A stretch of DNA of 64,000 nt from contig OY282560.1 of the NCBI GenBank assembly GCA_958295665.1, positions 273,098,177 to 273,162,176 on the forward strand. Reading direction: 5' to 3'. The notes beneath the pieces were generated by a model, which had not been told where the DNA came from, ran no database searches, and saw only the letters and a program-made list of their open reading frames with translations. Source of the DNA: Tipula vernalis. Taxonomy: Eukaryota; Arthropoda; Insecta; Diptera; Tipulidae. Shown here in pieces: positions 58,080 through 64,000 of this stretch (position 1 is its first letter; the number at the start of each line of letters is the position of its first letter). A program made the translations under genes and the position numbers.

Positions 58080-58960
58080 TCAGGCGCAGACGGCCGGGTT
58101 TTGTTTACCTGGTACGTGTTGCCACTGAGTAGTATTGGTAGTACGCAGAATTTGACCGATTCTGTTACTGACAAAAACTTCTTGATTTACAGGTGGTGAG
58201 GATAACCAGCTTATGACAATTAACGAATCGGTGAAAAGATGAATGGGAGGTGATTTTTCCAGATCCAATGAATCCAGCACTGTTTTCAATAAATTAGTGA
58301 GTAGAACCGCTGCGCATAATTCTAGTCGTGGTATCGTCTGGCGCTTCGTGACAGCTAATGGTGCAACTTTAGTCTTAGCGGCTATCAAATTGGTTAGGAT
58401 ATTTCCATCTTCCTGCAATGTTCTCGAATATATCACTGCAGCATATGCTGCTTGGGAGGCGTCTGCGAAACCGATAAGCTCAAAATTTTTCGAAGAGTAC
58501 AACCATCTCGGAATTTCAAGTGATTCCAGTATCTTTAGATTATCCCTAACCTTAAACCATTCGCTGCTTATCTCAAGAGGTAACTCGTCATCCCAATCTA
58601 TTTTTAACTGCCAGAGCGATTGGTAAAGAATTTTGATGACAATTATAACGGGTGATAGCCAACCCATAGGGTCGTTAAGTGATAAATTGGCCTTAAAAGA
58701 AAACGCATCTTTCATTGGAAAAAATCGTATGCCCAGAACAGAAATGGTTTTTGTGCCCTCGTTTATTTCTCTTGGAGTAATCTCTTGGTCTTTCACTGTA
58801 AATTGGGCCAAAAGATCGACATGATTCGCAGCCCATTTTCTCAAGTGAAATCCGCCCGACTTAAGGATCTCGATTAATTCTTTCTGTAGTCTTATCGCTT
58901 CTTCGGTTGTGTCTGCTCCAGACATAACATCGTCCATGTAGAAGTCATTTTTTATAATTT
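58080..58960 (-). pseudogene. BEL/Pao RT palm end and RNase H
   Basis: It starts with 'FYMDDVMSGAD' (catalytic YMDD, ~58930), then 'SGGFHLRKWAAN', 'SVLGIRFFP', 'NDPMGWLSPVIIVIKIL', 'ELIGFADASQAAYAAVIYSR' (RNase H start), 'RLELCAAVLL' and 'IHLFTDSLIVISWL'. It stops at 58080 after 'HVPGKQNPAVCA', where the family continues. The lesion is small. Confidence 0.92.
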
Positions 58961-59837
58961 TGGCCGCTTCAGGGTATTATTCAATGAAATCTTCAGCTGT
59001 CAGCTGAAGGGATTTTTGCTATAGGAAAGATGCCGGTGCTGTGCCATAAGTGACGGTGAGGAGACGGTAGTGTCGCAGAGGTAAATCGGGTGATTCTCTC
59101 CAAATAATTCGCTGAAAGTCAGCATCAGATTTGCGCACCCAAATTTGCCGAAACATCTATTCGACATCGCCAGAGAAAACAAAACGATGCTTGCGAAATC
59201 TAAGCAGAATGTTGACAAGATTTTGTTGAATTGCGGGCCCGATAAGTAGTGAGGAGTTTAGCGATTCTCCAGACTTTGATACCGCGGAGGCGTCAAAAAC
59301 AACGCGAAGCTTAGTCGTAGAGCTGGATTCCTTGACTACTCCGTGATGTGGCAAATAGAAAATTTCGGAGTACGGTTTCTTAATCTCGTCCATCGGAATC
59401 GGCTCCATGTGCCCCAACTGTTCATATTCCCTCATAAATTTTACATACTGCTCGCGTAGCTTTTCATTTTTTAAGAGTCTCTGTTCAATAGAACTGAATC
59501 GTTTCAGCGCTTGAGACAGAGATTTGCCTATTTTAGGTGCGTTGGGTTTGAATGGCAGAGCTACTGTAAACTTTCCGTCCTTTCCTCTATCGTAATTTGA
59601 CATGAAATTATCCAAGCATAATTCCTCATCTTTTGACAACATTGAAATTTGCGGAACATTCTCTATTTCCCAGAATTGTCTTAGAGTCCTATCAATATCT
59701 ACTACTTCATTATGGTGAGACGTCATAGTTGTGGAGTTTCCGGCATTCGATAAGTCGGTTAGGTCTCTATAAATTCCTCCCACTATCCATCCTAACTTGG
59801 TGTGCTGAGCGGTAGGTAACTGTTCACTTTCAATCAT
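58961..59837 (-). pseudogene. BEL/Pao RT N-terminal part
   Basis: The frame 59837-59157 contains 'QHTKLGWIVGGIY', 'FWEIENVPQ', 'YLPHHGVVKESSSTTKLRVVFDASA' (RT fingers, split by normal spacing) and 'NSSLLIGPAIQQNLVNILL'. A stop after 'FVFSGDVE' precedes the next RT segment (59155-58960, 'MFRQIWV'...'YGTAPASFL'). Confidence 0.9.
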
Positions 59838-59839
59838 CT

Positions 59840-61518
59840 GACCTTCTGTTAGGAGGAGCAGGAATCGATCACAACCTACTAGGATGTCAATTTTATCCGG
59901 AAGATTGTAATAAGGGTCTGCCTAGATTTGACGTAATTTTGGGTAGGATTTACGTTGTCAAATTCATGGTAAATGTATGGTCGGTTCTGGATCGTATTCG
60001 CATGGTTGTTACTCCCCTGGAGCAGCCAGCCTTTCCGCCGTTGAGCGTGTCGATATTGAGCCGTGCATTAGCTCTGTGTAATCCAAGGCGATGGATACAA
60101 GATGCGGTGGCAAAAGATCTAGTTGAAGCTGAGTCCAAAAGTGCACGGCAAGTTTGCCATGTACCAAACTTATCTTGGACTTCAACTAAAGCTGTTGGTA
60201 TTATGGCATCATCCTTTATGATTTCCGTAGGTATCGGGTCATGATCAGACACACTTGGTTTTTTAGGCAACAAATAGCAACAGGTTGCGTCAGCATTCTT
60301 GCCTGACGGTAAAGCTGATGATGCGTTGCTGGTTGTAACCATTGGTATTGGTATAGATTTGGAGTTTGGGTCTTGGTGAACTAACGAGTGATGTTTTTTC
60401 CCACAATGGTGACATTTCTTTTTGGTACGACAATTAAAGACTGTATGAGAATCACTAAAGCAATTGTAGCACCGATTTGAATCCCTAATATATTCTCTGC
60501 GTTTGTTTAGGTCCATTTGGATGAATTTAGGGCAATCACAGAGCTTATGCTCTTCACCTTCGCATAGAAAACACTTAGGGAGAGTTTGGACATGGAAAGC
60601 TTTGGCTGAAGATGGTTTTGACGCAGATCTTCTTGGTTCAATTCGAGAAGATTGTGGTTTAAGTCCTTCCAAGGGGTCCATGCGTTTACTGAGGAATGTT
60701 AAAAATGTATCATATGACGGAAAATCAATTTCCGCGGTCTCTTGACGCCAAAGTTGACGAGTTACTTCGTCGAGTTTATTTTCAGCTATGTACAGCAACC
60801 AACAGTCCCTAGATTCAGCATTTTTTCCAAGTGCCTTTAAGCCACGCATAACTTCGTCACATACATCGTGCATGCGACCAATTGTTTCGGAAGAAACAGA
60901 GGTGATTGATGGCTGATCCAGGTACAGTCCGATGAAATCGTTAACAATATGTCGTTTTTTGTCATAGCGCTTGAGAAGACGTTGAAATGCTTCATTGTAT
61001 GACGCATCCTCAATTCTAAAATGGCGCAACAGCTGCTCTGCAGGTCCTCGTAGTTGTCCTTTTAAATATTGAAATTTTTGCGCGGGGGGAGAGGCTCGTG
61101 TTATCGTGGACTGTAGAATGGAAAAGATCAAAAAACGAGTTCCACTCTCTTGGTTTGCCGCTGAACGTTGGTAAATTTAACCGAGGAAGCTTGTAGTCTG
61201 CTGCTAAGTTCATTGGATTTGAGGTATTTAGTGAAATATCACTTAGAGAAAACGTAGGAGTATTTGTTTTCAAGCCATTTTTGAAGAATCGACAAAATTT
61301 TATAATAGTCTTCATCAACCGTGTCCATGTCGGACTTAACGGTAGCATCAATCGCGAAAATTTGGTGTTCTAATTCAACGAATTCCTATAATGCTCATTA
61401 AGCTTATCAAGACGAGCTTTTAAATCATCGTAAGCCACTTGTTCAGTAACGGCATTCGCGTAATTAACTAATTTAGTCACTTGGCCTTTTACTATGCCTC
61501 TTCGTCGAATTAAACCAT
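59840..61518 (-). pseudogene. gag: BEL/Pao Gag and protease
   Basis: Gag likely begins at 61518 ('MDGLIRRRGIVKGQVTKL'). After shifts it has 'LPRLNLPTFSGKPREWNSF' (~61180) and the capsid region from ~61100 ('KFQYLKGQLRGPAEQLL'). Two CCHC-type knuckles ('CFLCEGEEHKLCDC', 'CYNCFSDSHTVFNC') follow, with a third partial one ('CHHCGKKHHSLVH'). The protease with 'ALLDSASTRSF' lies at ~60130. The protease active site reads D-S-A instead of the usual D-S/T-G. At least three frameshifts or stops are present in gag. Confidence 0.9.
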
Positions 61519-61959
61519 CCATTTTCAAAGTTCGTAAGACGTACCGTTACACGTAAAATTCGAAAATAAAATAAAAATATGTCCCGAGAATCACCAAAAA
61601 AAATCACAAAATTTATATCACTCACAACACAATAATATGAATAGAAATATCACGCAACAATATTGGCAAAGATTTGCGTTATTAAATATTATGTGTTAAA
61701 TATTGTTTAATGTCTCTTAATTAATTATATTTTTTTTATAGAGATGTATTGATGCAAATTATTGTTAGTAAAAAATATATAAATGTGATACTCAAGGTTT
61801 TTGCGATGATCCGATAGCGGTACTGGATAACTGATTAAGTTCCGGAAGAATTTTTCCATGCGGTGAGGTTTCGGTACAACCTCGAGAAATCCAACAATGG
61901 CCCCAAATATCTTCAATTAATCGGCAGCTTAATCCAATTCATTCGGCTCGAAGGACCAA
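61519..61959 (-). other. BEL/Pao leader with probable primer-binding site
   Basis: Directly after the 5' LTR end, the minus strand reads 'tttggtccttcgagccg' (about 61942-61959), a plausible PBS or conserved leader start. The rest is non-coding. Confidence 0.6.
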
Positions 61960-62498
61960 ATGTAGGTGCAGGAACAATCGCAAAATTAAATTATAACCTT
62001 GTATTGGTTAACAATAAAAAACTTAGTTGGTTATATTTCACTAAATATAATTTTTATTGAATTAATTCACTTGTTGTTTTCTAAGAGACAAATTTTGTAC
62101 TGCCAATAATAATAAAAAAATACATAATCATAAAATAAAACGGGTGCTCATTCAATTTATTTTTAAAGCTACGACAAATCAATTGGTATAATAAAAATAT
62201 TAATTTGTTATAGCCTCCAACAAATAGATGGTAGCACTTACATGAAAAAATATAAGATATTTAGTTTATACACATTTTTTAGATGATTACATTTAGGCGC
62301 AGAATAAAATTATTAACAAATAATAATAATGTTATTAGGGAAGGTAGACCTTTACTCGGGCCTGTCTCGAGATTATATAGGAAAAATTAGGAAGGTAAGG
62401 AATTATTACTGCGATTCTGTTGATGATAGACTGATGATTGTATCATTCTGAGATTTTGGGTTGTCATCGTTATTGGGTGCATTTGTCTCGTTCCCACA
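61960..62498 (-). repeat. 5' LTR of the BEL/Pao element
   Basis: Starts on the minus strand 'tgtgggaacgagac' at 62498 and ends 'ctgcacctaca' at 61960. It differs from the 3' LTR at about seven positions (~1.3%). Confidence 0.93.
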
Positions 62499-62501
62499 TA
62501 G

Positions 62502-62629
62502 TCAGTTTCATTTGGTTTCACTCAATCATTGCTCTTGACTATCAAACTTCACCAAAATCGTTAGAAAATAAACTTAAAAAGACGTCTTCATCTGACATCA
62601 CTTTTTCTGTTCGTTTTGGCGATGATACC
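62502..62629. repeat. 128-bp direct repeat right of the BEL/Pao element
   Basis: Copy of 55167-55294 with five substitutions, starting three bases beyond the LTR. The sequence continues past the repeat on this side ('tgcttgggtggagcg'). Confidence 0.9.
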
Positions 62630-63345
62630 TGCTTGGGTGGAGCGTTTACGTAAATTTTAATTTAGCGAAAAAAAAATTGAATTTTCAGAACACGTCCACT
62701 GACGTTCATCTAGGTGACTCAATTGACAACCAACGGGTTACACACGATTGAGTGATTTTTAGGGGATTGTGCCGGTCATTTATTAATTTATAAATGGTTT
62801 GGTAGTTGCTCTGTCAGCTAGATGACCGCGCAAACCGATTATAGGTTTTACTTATGATGAACTCTAATGGCACACATATGGTGTTAACACTATTCGTGAA
62901 TTTAATGCTTTTAATTTAGTGAACACAGTTTTCCGAACTCCAATCCCAAGCCAGACATATTTTGAATATTCAGACCGTATTCATTCAATACCGAAATAAT
63001 TCCGGCTGCGTCACTAGAATCAAGTAGCTCCAGTTGTATTTGATCACAATCCCTAAAAAATCAAAATTTTCGACCTAATATCTTATATTAGCTTAGCGTA
63101 CTACACTAAGTCGCCTACCTAAATATTTTATGACGCTTATATCCATAGACACATCCACAAGGATACTAAAAGGACTCGCCAATATCCTGCTTTAAATTCG
63201 ATTTGAAATATGGATGTTACCTTCGAAATAAAAATTACAATGCATACATTTAAAAAACTCATACAATTTAACAATATACATACCTGCGTGAGGTGATCCA
63301 CAGAACAATTTGAGCTGTGCTTAGCAATATACAGACTAACATCAT
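62630..63345. other. AT-rich stretch, no gene seen
   Basis: No feature recognised. Confidence 0.35.
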
Positions 63346-63690
63346 GTTTTCATGAATGAGGTTGAGTTAGGTTGGATTGAAATTAGGTGTTCGTTAAATT
63401 TCAAAATGGCAACGATCATTTCCATTGAAGTGAGTTAAGTTGAGTTGAAAGTGTTGCAGCGAGGTACATAAGAAATACACTTATGACTTTTGTATTGTGT
63501 CCTTCATTTTTTGTTAATATTTTTTTGTTGTATTCAATTATAGTAACATTTTTTTATGATAGTAACAATAAAAATCGCTAATGTATATTCGTCTCGCCAT
63601 TTTGGTAATAGATTCGTTGAGTTCAAAATGACTTAACGAAAACCTAACTCCAACCTCGTTTCCATGAACACCAACTCCAACGCAAGCCAG
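63346..63690. repeat. Imperfect inverted repeat, possible MITE
   Basis: 'ttttcatgaatgaggttgag' near 63347, followed by 'ttaggtt' and 'ttcgttaaatttcaaaatgg', is mirrored by the complement of 63600-63680 with several differences. Arms of ~60 bases surround ~190 bases without an ORF. Confidence 0.45.
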
Positions 63691-64000
63691 TTTGAACTTT
63701 ACATCGAAACAAGCTAGATTACACACTTCAGCTTCATGAGAAGTGGCTAGAGTTGTCGTAACCTTAAACTTTATGCTGGCTTATCTAGCCATCGAAAATG
63801 GTTGATTTTGATTGATTAAAAATTGTACGGCAATATTTACACTAAATAGCTTTAAAGTCGATAATTTATTGTTAAATTTTTTGTGACAGCAAAAGTATTG
63901 TTCTTTTTCGAAATCTTCTAAAGAAATTCTTCCCAACACAAGTTACCGAAAAAAATTAAACCTAATTTCTATTATTTTGAAGCAATTAAATACAAATTAG

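Larger units (their letters stand above)
55295..62498 (-). mobile_element. BEL/Pao LTR retrotransposon carrying a BTB-BACK-PHR-like sequence
   Basis: Two ~538-bp LTRs in direct orientation (7 differences) bound a minus-strand element. Order from right to left: leader, Gag with zinc knuckles, protease, RT, RNase H, the region before integrase, a BTB-BACK-PHR-like coding block, integrase C-terminal domain, LTR. The integrase zinc and DDE core are missing at the place of the BTB block. Gag and pol contain stops and frameshifts. Confidence 0.9.

Overview
This window looks like repeat-rich, AT-rich insect chromosomal DNA, most likely dipteran. The evidence is an errantivirus-type LTR element with env, Jockey-clade LINEs, BEL/Pao, Copia-like and Penelope-like retroelements, and mariner, piggyBac, hAT and pogo-like DNA transposons, all in sequence with many poly-A/T runs and long (TA)n arrays. 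The species call is an inference. I found no convincing single-copy host gene. Almost every recognisable coding stretch belongs to a mobile element, and most are broken by stops, frameshifts, deletions or nested insertions.

Layout. 0-9 kb: a mariner remnant joined to a ~174-bp satellite array (about 12 monomers with a recent 348-bp dimer duplication), a piggyBac remnant, a hAT C-terminus, a Penelope-like fragment, a Gypsy-type gag fragment, and a GC-rich unclassified element with a terminal hairpin (family X, copy 1). 9-16 kb: AT-rich minisatellite, a 12-bp inverted-repeat element, a tRNA-like fragment and large gene-free stretches. 16.36-22.51 kb: a complete young errantivirus-like provirus with two LTRs, a 4-bp target duplication, PBS, PPT, a leader micro-ORF ending at a splice donor, and gag. 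A deletion has fused the start of pol to env, and a second insertion splits env. 23-28 kb: a tRNA-derived SINE, a pseudogene combining a transposase-like segment with a ubiquitin-specific-peptidase-like domain, and a BEL/Pao relic carrying a 757-bp LINE-tail insertion with a 13-bp target duplication.

28-36 kb: satellite-like repeats, then a nest in which a Copia-like element (5' LTR, PBS and gag on the minus strand) is interrupted by a CR1/L2-like LINE; other LINE pieces lie on both sides. 39.5-46.3 kb: one Jockey-clade LINE on the minus strand, collinear from ORF1 through endonuclease to RT, split by a 2.7-kb second copy of family X and lacking the RT catalytic box. 47.5-53.2 kb: a pogo/CENP-B-like relic, a Gypsy gag-pol with one in-frame stop, and a TTF-zinc-finger/hAT (ZMYM1-like) relic that abuts the Gypsy at the start of its RT. 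54-62.6 kb: a minisatellite and a BEL/Pao element with both LTRs, whose integrase core is absent and replaced by a BTB-BACK-PHR-like coding sequence in the same orientation. This element sits between two older 128-bp direct repeats. The last ~1.4 kb holds an imperfect inverted repeat.

The strongest items for follow-up are the BTB-BACK-PHR sequence inside the BEL/Pao element, the in-frame Pol-Env fusion in a young provirus with its leader micro-ORF and splice donor, the transposase plus peptidase-like pseudogene, and the hairpin-ended family X.
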